DNA of 40,818 nucleotides, taken from positions 1 to 40,818 of the forward strand of contig UQIS01000023.1 of NCBI GenBank assembly GCA_900541245.1, in the 5' to 3' direction. Source of the stretch: an uncultured Collinsella sp. (lineage in GTDB: Bacteria > Actinomycetota > Coriobacteriia > Coriobacteriales > Coriobacteriaceae). Positions 25,801 through 33,140 of the stretch are shown here, one piece after another. Under the pieces are notes generated by a model that ran no database searches, was not told the DNA's origin, and saw nothing but the letters and a program-made list of their open reading frames with translations. The translations under genes were made by a program, and so were the position numbers. Every line of letters begins with the position of its first letter. Position 1 is the stretch's first letter.

Positions 25801-26520
25801 ATGCCTGCGCCCAAAAATGCACCGCTTTACCAGCAGATTTATGACGAAATCAAGGATGCGATCGAGAAAGGTGTTTATGCACCCAAGGAGCGTATTCCGT
25901 CCGAGCTTGAACTAGCCGAGCAGTACGAGGTGAGCCGCATCACGGTGCGCCGCGCCGTCGAGGAGCTGTGCTCCGATGGCTACCTGGTTAAGCAGCAGGG
26001 CCGCGGCACCTTTGTTTCCACGCCGCACATCAATCGCCAGTTCCACGCCTCGACGCTGCAGACGTTTACCGCGCTGTGTGCCAACAACGGCATGAAGGCC
26101 GGTGCACATGTGGTCGATCGCCAGATTGTGCCGGCGCGCCAAAACGAGATGGAGTTCTTTGGCCTGCAGAAGGATGCGCTGCTGCTGCATATCAAGCGCG
26201 TGCGTACGGCCGACGGCGAGCCCATCTTTGAGGAGAACATCTTTGTGCCGTTTGACGCCTACCGTGAGCTGTTGACGGCCGATCTTGAGGACAAGTCGAT
26301 TTTTGCCGAGGTCGAGCGTGTTGGCGGAACGCCGATTGTCTCGGTTGGCTACCGTACGGTCGAGGCCGTTCGAGCTAACGCCGAGCAGGCGGCCGAGCTG
26401 GGCATTGCTCCGCACGATCCGCTGCTCAACCTGCGTGCCGGCTTTACCGGTCCCGATGACGAGCCGGTTTTGATGGGTAAGCAGTACTACGTGGGATCGC
26501 GCTACGTTATGGTCATGTAA
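25801..26520 (+). CDS. GntR/HutC family regulator (UTRA domain), regulator 2
   Basis: A 239-residue regulator. Residues 8-76 form the winged helix (PLYQQIYDEIKDAI, IPSELELAEQYEVSRITVRRAV, KQQGRGTFV). Residues 95-235 form the UTRA effector domain (VRTADGEPIFEENIFVPFD, then KQYYVGSRYVMVM). It is clearly a paralogue of regulator 3 at 28833, sharing RITVRRA, QQGRGTF, VRTADG and GSRYV. The RBS is weak (AAGAGTG), suggesting low expression. Its promoter region carries the tandem CGTTATA site also found at the EamA and PTS promoters, so it is the best candidate repressor of those genes. The effector is probably a phosphorylated glycated amino acid or sugar phosphate (inferred). Confidence 0.93.
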   Translation: MPAPKNAPLYQQIYDEIKDAIEKGVYAPKERIPSELELAEQYEVSRITVRRAVEELCSDGYLVKQQGRGTFVSTPHINRQFHASTLQTFTALCANNGMKAGAHVVDRQIVPARQNEMEFFGLQKDALLLHIKRVRTADGEPIFEENIFVPFDAYRELLTADLEDKSIFAEVERVGGTPIVSVGYRTVEAVRANAEQAAELGIAPHDPLLNLRAGFTGPDDEPVLMGKQYYVGSRYVMVM

Positions 26521-26548
26521 GTTACGCGGTTTTACCAAACCGCGTAAC
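26521..26548. terminator. hairpin immediately after GntR regulator 2
   Basis: GTTACGCGGTTT (26521-26532) pairs perfectly with AAACCGCGTAAC (26537-26548) around TACC, beginning one base after the stop codon. There is no T tract. It is the first of three hairpins in the 333-bp gap before recQ. Confidence 0.75.
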
Positions 26549-26551
26549 GGC

Positions 26552-26659
26552 TCGACGCTGCAAACGCCCCTAAGCGGCAATCTGACGTTCAATCGTCGGT
26601 CGCGTACCGAAGTACGCTTCCCTCCTCTTTCACGTCACCTTGCTCGCTTAGGGGCGTTT
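26552..26659. repeat. long inverted repeat sharing its start with 13572
   Basis: AAACGCCCCTAAGCG (26562-26576) pairs perfectly with CGCTTAGGGGCGTTT (26645-26659) across a 68-nt loop. The left edge TCGACGCTGCAAACGCCCC and GGCAATCTG match 13572-13604. The loop part CTTCCCTCCTC...TCACG resembles the conserved loop of the modules at 2743 and 3644. Confidence 0.8.
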
Positions 26660-26707
26660 TCGCTGACCCATACCCAGCCAGCGACGTTTCCGCGCTTGTC
26701 AAGAGAC

Positions 26708-26763
26708 TAGTCGTTGGGGACGTTCTTAAACGGCCAGTCATTCAAGAACGTCCCCAATGACTA
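26708..26763. repeat. REP-like hairpin, GGGGACGTTCTT
   Basis: 26708-26727 pairs with 26744-26763 over 20 bp with one G.U-type mismatch; the loop is 16 nt. The arm contains TTGGGGACGTTCTT, another member of the GGGAC-type palindromes. A TATAAT at 26817-26822, 32 bp before recQ, may be that gene's -10 box. Confidence 0.88.
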
Positions 26764-26853
26764 CCCGCAGAATGAGCGTGGCCGGCAGCCGTGCGGCACA
26801 GGTCCGCGTGGCGGCGTATAATCGGCGGCAGATGATTCTGACGTTAGGAAACC

Positions 26854-28830
26854 ATGACCGATAGCATGCAGCAGATGGCGCTCGACACGCTCGGCGCCTA
26901 TTTTGGCTACACCTCGTTTCGCCCGGGGCAGGATCGCATGGTCGATGCGATTCTTGCCGGTCGCGATGCGCTGGGTGTTATGCCCACGGGCGCCGGCAAG
27001 TCCATTTGCTACCAGGTGCCCGCGCTTATGCTGCCCGGCATCACCTTTGTGGTGAGTCCGCTGCTGTCGCTTATGGAGGACCAGACCCGCGCGCTGCTCG
27101 CGGCGGGTGCGCGACCCAGCTATCTCAACTCCAGTCTTACTCCGGCCCAGCAAAACACCGTGCTCAAGCGGGCGCGCGAGGGCCGCTATCAGCTTATGTA
27201 TGTGGCGCCCGAGCGCCTGCTCGAGCCGCGCTTTCTGGCCTTTGCGCAGGAAGCTGCGGCCGAAGGCGGCATTGGCGTTCCGCTCGTGGCCATTGACGAG
27301 GCTCACTGCGTGAGCCAGTGGGGCCAGGATTTCCGCCCCGCCTACCTGCAGATTCGCGAGTTTATCGATTCGCTGCCGCGGCGCCCCATCGTGGCGGCCT
27401 TTACCGCCACGGCGACCGAGCGCGTGCGTGCGGACATTCAGCAGATGCTCGGCCTGCAAAACCCCGCGACGGTGGTGACGGGCTTCGATCGCAAGAACCT
27501 CTACTTTGGCTGCGAGGAGATGGGCGACAAGGCCAAGACCGCCTGGGTGCGCGACTACGTGATCGCGCATTCGAGCGAGAGCGGCATCGTGTATTGCTCG
27601 ACCCGCAAGACGGTTGACGCGCTGGCCGCGGAGCTTGCCGAGGCACTGGGCCCCAGCGGCATTCGCGTTGGCCGCTACCATGCCGGCATGGGCAACGACG
27701 CCCGTCGCCAGAGCCAGCGTGCCTTTATCGACGACGACATTCAGGTGATGGTTGCCACCAACGCCTTTGGAATGGGCATCGATAAGCCCAACGTGCGCTA
27801 CGTCATCCACAACAACGTGCCCGAGAGCATCGAGGCATACTACCAAGAGGCGGGCCGCGCTGGCCGCGATGGCGATCCGGCCAGCTGTCACTTGCTGTGG
27901 AACGGTAACGATTTTCGCATGCGCCGCTTTCTGATCGATCGCGGCGATGCTGCCGACGAGGCGCTCGATGACGAGCAGCGCGCGTGGGCGCTCCAGAACC
28001 GTTATCGTCTGCTCAGCCAGATGGAGGGCTACTGCAATACCACCGGCTGCCTGCGCGAATACATGCTGCGCTACTTTGGCGACGAGGCCGCGGCCGAGCA
28101 TGCGGCAGCCGCCGCGGGCGGCACGGCAGACGACGCCGAGGGCTGCGGCAACTGCAGCAACTGTCTCACGCAGTTCGAGGTCGAGGACGTCACCGATATG
28201 GCCCGTGCCGCCGTGCGTTATGTGGCCACGCGTCCCATGCGCTTTGGCAAGTCGCTCATCGCCGATGTGCTTCACGGCGGCAACACCGAGCGCATTCGCC
28301 AGATGCATTTGGACGAGGACTGCGGCTATGGTGAGCTGTCGAGTGAGTCGGTCGGACGCATTAAGGACATCATCGGGCAGCTGTGCGGCCGCGGTTATTT
28401 GGCAACCTCGCAGGGGCAATACCCGGTCGTGGGGCTGGGCCCGCGTGCTGGCGAGGTCGAGGATGAGGCGTTTGCCTTTACCGTTAAGCGTCGTGCGTCC
28501 AAGCGCAAGGCCTCGGCCCGCGCCCGCCGTGCGGTGGATCTGCTGCGCGAGGAAGCCGAGCTGGACCAGCGCCCGCGCGTTGGCGACGATGCTGAGCTGT
28601 TCGAGCGCCTGCGTGCCCTCCGCAAGGAGATCTCTGCGGAGCTGGAGATGGCGCCGTATATGGTCTTTTCCGACAAGGCCCTGCGCGGCCTGTGCCGCCT
28701 GCGCCCGCAGACGCGCGACGAGCTGATCCAGGTCAACGGCATTGGCGAGAAAAAGGCCGACGCCTTTGGCGAGCAGTTTATGGCGGCGATTGAAGAGTTT
28801 GAGTCCGAGCATGCACGGGATGGAGCGTAA
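26854..28830 (+). CDS. recQ: ATP-dependent DNA helicase RecQ
   Basis: A 658-residue RecQ. Helicase motifs: FRPGQDRMVDAIL (Q motif region), Walker A MPTGAGKS near residue 44, DEAHCVSQWG near 148, FTATATERV, and GRAGRDG in domain 2. The RQC zinc ligands are present as GCLREYML near 399 and CGNCSNC at about 430-436, separated by an Ala-rich insert (AAAEHAAAAAGG). The winged helix follows. The C-terminal HRDC domain is at about 575-655 (FSDKALRGLCRLRPQTRDEL, NGIGEKKADAFG). The ATG has TTAGGAA upstream. GntR regulator 3 begins 2 bp after the recQ stop, so the two are coupled, an odd pairing of repair and sugar regulation. Confidence 0.96.
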   Translation: MTDSMQQMALDTLGAYFGYTSFRPGQDRMVDAILAGRDALGVMPTGAGKSICYQVPALMLPGITFVVSPLLSLMEDQTRALLAAGARPSYLNSSLTPAQQNTVLKRAREGRYQLMYVAPERLLEPRFLAFAQEAAAEGGIGVPLVAIDEAHCVSQWGQDFRPAYLQIREFIDSLPRRPIVAAFTATATERVRADIQQMLGLQNPATVVTGFDRKNLYFGCEEMGDKAKTAWVRDYVIAHSSESGIVYCSTRKTVDALAAELAEALGPSGIRVGRYHAGMGNDARRQSQRAFIDDDIQVMVATNAFGMGIDKPNVRYVIHNNVPESIEAYYQEAGRAGRDGDPASCHLLWNGNDFRMRRFLIDRGDAADEALDDEQRAWALQNRYRLLSQMEGYCNTTGCLREYMLRYFGDEAAAEHAAAAAGGTADDAEGCGNCSNCLTQFEVEDVTDMARAAVRYVATRPMRFGKSLIADVLHGGNTERIRQMHLDEDCGYGELSSESVGRIKDIIGQLCGRGYLATSQGQYPVVGLGPRAGEVEDEAFAFTVKRRASKRKASARARRAVDLLREEAELDQRPRVGDDAELFERLRALRKEISAELEMAPYMVFSDKALRGLCRLRPQTRDELIQVNGIGEKKADAFGEQFMAAIEEFESEHARDGA

Positions 28831-28832
28831 CG

Positions 28833-29588
28833 ATGGCATTCGACGATAAAACCGGCCGCGCTGACGTGTCCGCCGTGCCGCTGTACCAGCAGGTTATGGA
28901 CGATCTGAAGGGCGAGATCGCGCGCGGCGTGTACGTGGCCGGCTCGCGCATTCCTTCCGAGATGGAGCTCGCGAAGTCTTACGGCGTGGGACGCATCACC
29001 GTGCGCCGTGCCATCGAGGAGCTGTCGCGCGCGGGGTATCTCAACCGCCAGCAGGGGAGGGGCACCTTTGTGTGTGCGCCCAAGCTCAAGCGCAAGATTC
29101 GCCAGAAGGGTGACGTCCAGAGCTTTACTGAGGGTTGTGCTGCCAACGACATGGTGCCGGGTGCGCGTCTGGTGTCGCGCACGGTGGTCGCGGCGACGCA
29201 CGAAGATGCGGCGTTCTTTGGCGTGGAGCCCGGCTGCGAGCTTATCGTGGTCGAGCGCGTGCGTACGGCCGACGGCATTCCCGTCATGCTAGAGAACAAT
29301 GCCTTTGTGCTCGCCGACCATCCCTACCTGCAGACGCTGGCCGACAAGGACCTCACCGATAACTCAATCTTTGCGCTCGTCGCCGAGCATTCGGGTCGCG
29401 CGCCGCTCAAGTCCGACCCCTGCACCGTGGAGATTGCGCTTGCCGATGCCCAAACGGCCCCGCTGCTGGAGGTGCCGGTCGGTGAGCCGCTCTTCTATAT
29501 GGAGGCCTACTTTACCGACGCCGGCGGGCGCCCTCTACTGCTCGGCCGCCAAAAGATCGTGGGCTCGCGCTACGTCTTCGACATCTAA
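28833..29588 (+). CDS. GntR/HutC family regulator (UTRA domain), regulator 3
   Basis: A 251-residue regulator closely related to regulator 2. The winged helix fills residues 10-82 (VPLYQQVMDDLKGEIARGVY, RITVRRAIEELSRAGYLNRQ, QGRGTFVCAP) and the UTRA domain about 100-248 (VRTADGIPVMLENNAFVLAD, ending GSRYVFDI). It starts 2 bp after recQ with GGAG 7 bp before the ATG, so it can be translated from the recQ message. The downstream deglycase 3 has its own promoter region with four ATAGAACAAC-like units, the likely binding sites of this protein. The effector is presumably the substrate or product of deglycase 3 (inferred). Confidence 0.93.
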   Translation: MAFDDKTGRADVSAVPLYQQVMDDLKGEIARGVYVAGSRIPSEMELAKSYGVGRITVRRAIEELSRAGYLNRQQGRGTFVCAPKLKRKIRQKGDVQSFTEGCAANDMVPGARLVSRTVVAATHEDAAFFGVEPGCELIVVERVRTADGIPVMLENNAFVLADHPYLQTLADKDLTDNSIFALVAEHSGRAPLKSDPCTVEIALADAQTAPLLEVPVGEPLFYMEAYFTDAGGRPLLLGRQKIVGSRYVFDI

Positions 29589-29597
29589 CGTCCACAG

Positions 29598-29679
29598 ATA
29601 GAACAACATAGAACAAATTTGCCGGGATGACTTCACGGGCGTTGTTACACGTGTTATAAATAGGACAACATAGAACGAC
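29598..29679 (+). promoter_or_regulatory. promoter and tandem operators of deglycase 3
   Basis: ATAGAACAAC/ATAGAACAAA (29598-29617) and ATAGGACAAC/ATAGAACGAC (29660-29679) are two pairs of 10-bp direct repeats. Between them lies a plausible promoter, TTCACG (29632-29637) and TATAAA (29655-29660) at 17 bp spacing. The second pair covers the expected transcription start. A GntR regulator bound at both would block or loop the promoter. Confidence 0.65.
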
Positions 29680-29732
29680 AGCAGGTACGAGCAGCCGTCG
29701 CCAAAAGCCGCCACACAAGGAGGAGCTTCAGC

Positions 29733-30701
29733 ATGAACGCACACGATCTGATTCAGGAAATTATCGAGCGCAAGGGTAAGGTCGAGAACGTCTTTTGGAT
29801 CGCCTGCGGCGGTTCGATGATCGACCTCATGCCGGCTAACGAACTGCTCAAGCGCGAGGCCACCACGTTTACCTCGACGGTCTACACGGCGCGCGAGTTT
29901 TGCCTGATGGCTCCCAAGAGTCTTGGTGAGAAGTCGCTCGTCATCGCCTGCAGCCACAGCGGCAACACGCAGGAGGTCGTCGACGGCTGCGAGATGGCGT
30001 TGGCTGCCGGCGCCGAGGTCGTCGCCATGACCGACTGCGAGGGCTCCAAGATCGACAACGGCAAGTGGACCACCTGGGTCTATCCGTGGGGCGAAGGCGT
30101 GCCGCAGGCCGAGGTCCCGCAGGGCATCGGCGCCCTGATGGCTGCCGAGCTGCTCGACCAGCAGGAGGGTTACGAGGCGCTTGCCGACATGTACGCCGGC
30201 CTTAAGCAGATGGATGCCCTGCTGCCCGCTGCTCGCGAGAAGGTCAACGCCGAGCTGGGCGCCCGTTTTGCCGAGCTCTGCCAGCAGCATAAGTTCTTCT
30301 ATATCCTGGGCTCCGGACCCAACTTTAGCCAGACCTACGCCATGGCCATCTGCTCGCTCATGGAGATGCAGTGGCAGCACTGCTGCTACATCCACTCCGG
30401 CGAGTATTTCCACGGTCCCTTCGAGGCCACCGAGCCCGGCGTGTTCTACTTTGTGCAGCTTGGCGCGGGCGAGTGCCGCCCCATGGAGGAGCGCGCTCTT
30501 GCGTTCCTCAACACGCATACCGATACGATTATGGTGCTCGACGCGCTTGAGTACGGCGTGGGCGACGTGCCCGCCAGTGTGCGTTCGTACTTGGAGCCGA
30601 TCTTCTTCTACAACATGAGCTGCGAGCTGCGCGCCGCCCGCGGCAAGGTCTTCGACCACAGCCCCGAGGTTCGTCGCTACATGGGCATCGAGCAGTACTA
30701 A
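29733..30701 (+). CDS. SIS-domain fructosamine-phosphate deglycase, FrlB-like, paralogue 3
   Basis: A 322-residue double-SIS protein with the most canonical FrlB signature of the three paralogues here. It shows VFWIACGGSMIDLMPANELL and SHSGNTQEVV in the first domain, then MEMQWQHCCYIHSGEYFHGP, with the presumed catalytic Glu (MEMQW) and His (FHGP) and both extra histidines kept. The end PEVRRYMGIEQY recalls the E. coli FrlB end. Expected reaction: fructoselysine-6-phosphate (or a similar Amadori phosphate) to glucose-6-phosphate plus amino acid. AAGGAGGAG lies 7 bp before the ATG. It stands alone, next to GntR regulator 3, without its own transporter, so it may depend on the PTS at 19719 or on a transporter elsewhere. 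Confidence 0.9.
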   Translation: MNAHDLIQEIIERKGKVENVFWIACGGSMIDLMPANELLKREATTFTSTVYTAREFCLMAPKSLGEKSLVIACSHSGNTQEVVDGCEMALAAGAEVVAMTDCEGSKIDNGKWTTWVYPWGEGVPQAEVPQGIGALMAAELLDQQEGYEALADMYAGLKQMDALLPAAREKVNAELGARFAELCQQHKFFYILGSGPNFSQTYAMAICSLMEMQWQHCCYIHSGEYFHGPFEATEPGVFYFVQLGAGECRPMEERALAFLNTHTDTIMVLDALEYGVGDVPASVRSYLEPIFFYNMSCELRAARGKVFDHSPEVRRYMGIEQY

Positions 30702-30724
30702 TATACCGGGAATAACCTCTTACG

Positions 30725-30757
30725 ACGGGGTCTGCGCTGCGCGCGGGTCCCGTTTTG
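30725..30757 (+). terminator. intrinsic terminator of deglycase 3
   Basis: A 13-bp stem (30725-30737 with 30741-30753, including G.U pairs) has the 3-nt loop TGC and is followed by TTTTGCG. Confidence 0.8.
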
Positions 30758-30792
30758 CGTTGCGGCGGCCGGATCCGTGTCTGCGCGAAAAA

Positions 30793-30974
30793 CGAAGGTG
30801 AATACTTTTCCGCGAAGTGAACGACCTATTTTGGACCCCCGAAGCATCCACACTTTTTGACGCCAAAACTGCAGGAAAAACTCAGCGAAACCGCAGGAAA
30901 CGGCGTCTGAAAAGTGACGATGCTTCGGGGGCTCGTTTTTGCTCGTTCACTTCGCGGAAAAGTATTCACCTTCG
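30793..30974. repeat. 182-bp imperfect palindrome, MITE-like or structured
   Basis: Four paired blocks are seen: 30793-30824 with 30943-30974 (32 bp, perfect), 30836-30848 with 30919-30931 (13 bp), 30851-30857 with 30910-30916 (7 bp), and 30859-30864 with 30902-30907 (6 bp). The central loop is about 37 nt. It fills the gap between deglycase 3 and the convergent dehydrogenase gene. No target-site duplication or reading frame is evident. Confidence 0.9.
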
Positions 30975-31001
30975 ATTCGCAAGGTTGCGGCAGCCAGCGG
31001 C

Positions 31002-31979
31002 CTACTTTGCGTCGTAGGTCTCGGCATCCCACCAGTCGAGCTGGGCGATGTTATCGCGGATGTGCTGGCAGCTCTTGTGGAAGCCCTCGAGCTCGTGCTC
31101 GGACAGGTCGAGCGTGTAGACCTCCTCGACGCCCTCGGCACCGATCACGCACGGCAGGGAGGTAAAGATGCCCTCCTCGCCATACTGGCCGGTCATAAGC
31201 GTGGAGGCCGAAAGCACGGCATGCTCGTTGTGTAACACAGCGGCGCAGACGCGCGCGGCGGAGTTGGCAACGGCGTACTCGGTGCACTGCTTGCCCTGGT
31301 AGGTTACGTAGCCGCCCTTGCGTGCGAGTTCCTCGACCTCCATGTGGTCAAAGGCGTACTTGTCAGGGTTCTCGGCCTGAAGCTCGTTAAGGCTCTTGCC
31401 GGCGATGGTCGCGGACTTAAAGGCGGCAAGCTGGCTAAAGCCGTGCTCGCCGATCATGTAGGCGTCGATGGACTTGGGACTCACGCCGACCTTCTTGGAG
31501 ATCTCGGTGCGCAGGCGGGCGGAGTCCAGGCCGCAGCCCGAGCCGATGATCTTCTTGGGATCGTAGCCGGTCAGGTGCCACAGCTCGGTGCACACGACGT
31601 CGCAGGGGTTGGAGATGCTCACGAAGATGCCGTCAAAGCCGGCGTCGACGATGCGCTTGGCAAAGGTGCGGGCGGCGTCGGTGGTAAAGAACAGCTCGCC
31701 GTCGCGGTTGCCGGCAGCCAGCGCAACCTTGCCGGCGGCGTTGACGATGACGTCACAGCAGGCCAGCTCCTCGTAGTGGTCGTAGCAGTTGACGATCTTG
31801 GTGTTGTACGGGACAAACGAAAGGGAGTCGCGCAGGTCCTGGACCTCGGACGTCACCTTGGCCTCGTTGATATCGCACAGGTACAGCTCATCGGCAATGC
31901 CCTGCATGAGCAGACTGTTGGCAACATGTGCTCCTACGTGGCCCTGGCCGACCACACCGATCTTACGCGTCTGGTACAT
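31002..31979 (-). CDS. L-lactate/L-2-hydroxyisocaproate dehydrogenase family
   Basis: A 325-residue NAD-dependent 2-hydroxyacid dehydrogenase of the LDH/MDH superfamily. The Rossmann motif is KIGVVGQGHVGAHVA, followed by LCDINEAK, whose Asp prefers NAD. The substrate-binding Arg and adjacent Asp are in LDSARLR, and the catalytic His is in IGEHGFSQ. The loop AGKVALAAGNRDGEL differs from ordinary LDH and, with the GEHGxSQ form, resembles L-2-hydroxyisocaproate dehydrogenases, so branched 2-oxoacids as well as pyruvate are possible substrates. The start at 31979 has AAGGA 7 bp upstream; the open frame extends further but without a signal. It is divergent from metA and may re-oxidise NADH in fermentation. 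Confidence 0.88.
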   Translation of the reverse strand: MYQTRKIGVVGQGHVGAHVANSLLMQGIADELYLCDINEAKVTSEVQDLRDSLSFVPYNTKIVNCYDHYEELACCDVIVNAAGKVALAAGNRDGELFFTTDAARTFAKRIVDAGFDGIFVSISNPCDVVCTELWHLTGYDPKKIIGSGCGLDSARLRTEISKKVGVSPKSIDAYMIGEHGFSQLAAFKSATIAGKSLNELQAENPDKYAFDHMEVEELARKGGYVTYQGKQCTEYAVANSAARVCAAVLHNEHAVLSASTLMTGQYGEEGIFTSLPCVIGAEGVEEVYTLDLSEHELEGFHKSCQHIRDNIAQLDWWDAETYDAK

Positions 31980-32016
31980 ATATGTATCCTTTCGGCCGAG
32001 TTTTTCGCGTCGAATC

Positions 32017-32022
32017 ATTGTA
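32017..32022 (-). promoter_or_regulatory. -10 box of the dehydrogenase gene
   Basis: On the minus strand TACAAT occupies 32022-32017, 38 bp before the start codon. The sequence 17 bp further upstream (CTAGCA) is only a weak -35 match. Confidence 0.4.
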
Positions 32023-32056
32023 GCGTCCTGCTGCCACTTTGCTAGACTAAAGCGCC

Positions 32057-32087
32057 GTAGATTTTTGGGACATGCCCTAATCTCTAC
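32057..32087. repeat. REP-like element GTAGATTTTTGGGACATGCC, copy 1
   Basis: The 20 bases at 32057-32076 recur, inverted, at 36626-36645. Here the second arm (AATCTCTAC at 32079-32087) is imperfect. It sits between the divergent dehydrogenase and metA promoters. Confidence 0.8.
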
Positions 32088-32190
32088 TTTTGGGGTGATT
32101 TGGGCCGCTGACGGCATCGCTGGGCGATGTGCTCGCGCGGATGGGGCCGGTCGTTGTACCATAGCTGCAACTGACTCGTTAGGAGCATCC

Positions 32191-33117
32191 ATGCCCATTC
32201 GCATTCCCGACGCCCTCCCTGCCGCCGCGCAGCTCGAGAGCGAGAACATCTTTGTCATGACCGAGTACCGCGCGCTGCACCAGGACATCCGCCCGCTGCG
32301 CGTGCTCATCCTCAACCTCATGCCCACCAAGATCGCCACCGAGACGCAAATCATGCGCAAGCTCTCCAACACGCCGCTGCAGGTGGAGGTGGACCTGCTG
32401 CGCACCAAAACGCACGAGGCCACGCACGTGAGCGCTGGCCACCTGGAGACGTTCTACCGCACGTTCGACGACATCCGCGACATCCACTATGACGGCCTGA
32501 TCATCACGGGCGCGCCGGTGGAGCAGATGCCGTTCGAAGAGGTCGACTACTGGCCCGAGCTCTGTCAGATCATGGATTGGTCCACCACGCACGTGCACTC
32601 TACGCTGCACATTTGTTGGGGCGCGCAGGCGGGCCTGTATCATCACTACGGTATTCAGAAGCACGACCTGCCGGCAAAGGCGAGCGGCGTGTTCGAGCAT
32701 TATCTGGTGAAGCCGCAAAGCCCGCTGGTCCGCGGCTTTGACGACCGTTTCTATGCCGTGCATTCGCGCAACACCGATGTGCGCCGCGAGGACGTGGAGG
32801 CCGAGCCGCAGCTCGAGGTCGTGGCCGTGTCTGACGAGGTGGGCCTGTACATCGTCAAGTCGACCGACAGCCGCCGCTTCTTTGTCTTTGGCCATCCCGA
32901 GTACGATACCGACACGCTGCGTCTGGAGTACGAGCGTGACGTGAAACGCGGACTCAACCCGGAGGTGCCGGCGCATTACTTCCCAGGTGACGACCCCTCG
33001 GCCGAGCCGCGCAACGTCTGGCGCAGCCAGGCTCAGTTGCTCTACACCAACTGGCTCAACTACTACGTCTACCAGACCACGCCCTACGACCTGGCCCGCG
33101 CCGGCGAGGAGCACTAG
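32191..33117 (+). CDS. metA: homoserine O-acetyltransferase (MetA family)
   Basis: A 308-residue MetA-family acyltransferase for the first committed step of methionine synthesis. The nucleophile Cys142 is in HICWGAQAG, and the catalytic His235 and Glu237 are in VFGHPEYD. Residue 111 is Glu (TGAPVEQMPFEEVDYW); in this family Glu at 111 goes with acetyl-CoA use and Gly with succinyl-CoA, so the product is expected to be O-acetylhomoserine. AGGAG lies 5 bp before ATG 32191, which yields the standard N-terminus MPIRIPD. A TACCAT at 32157 may be the -10 box. No SAM riboswitch or T-box could be recognised upstream. Confidence 0.95.
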   Translation: MPIRIPDALPAAAQLESENIFVMTEYRALHQDIRPLRVLILNLMPTKIATETQIMRKLSNTPLQVEVDLLRTKTHEATHVSAGHLETFYRTFDDIRDIHYDGLIITGAPVEQMPFEEVDYWPELCQIMDWSTTHVHSTLHICWGAQAGLYHHYGIQKHDLPAKASGVFEHYLVKPQSPLVRGFDDRFYAVHSRNTDVRREDVEAEPQLEVVAVSDEVGLYIVKSTDSRRFFVFGHPEYDTDTLRLEYERDVKRGLNPEVPAHYFPGDDPSAEPRNVWRSQAQLLYTNWLNYYVYQTTPYDLARAGEEH

Positions 33118-33140
33118 GCTGTCGGGAGGTACGCTGGCAT

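Noticed and set aside
30793..30974. Insertion sequence remnant
   Set aside because: No transposase fragment and no target-site duplication are visible, so only a MITE-like or structural description is given.
31980..32190. SAM riboswitch or T-box before metA
   Set aside because: No conserved SAM-I core or T-box sequence (TGGNACCGCG) could be recognised in the leader; the only structure is a decayed REP-like element.
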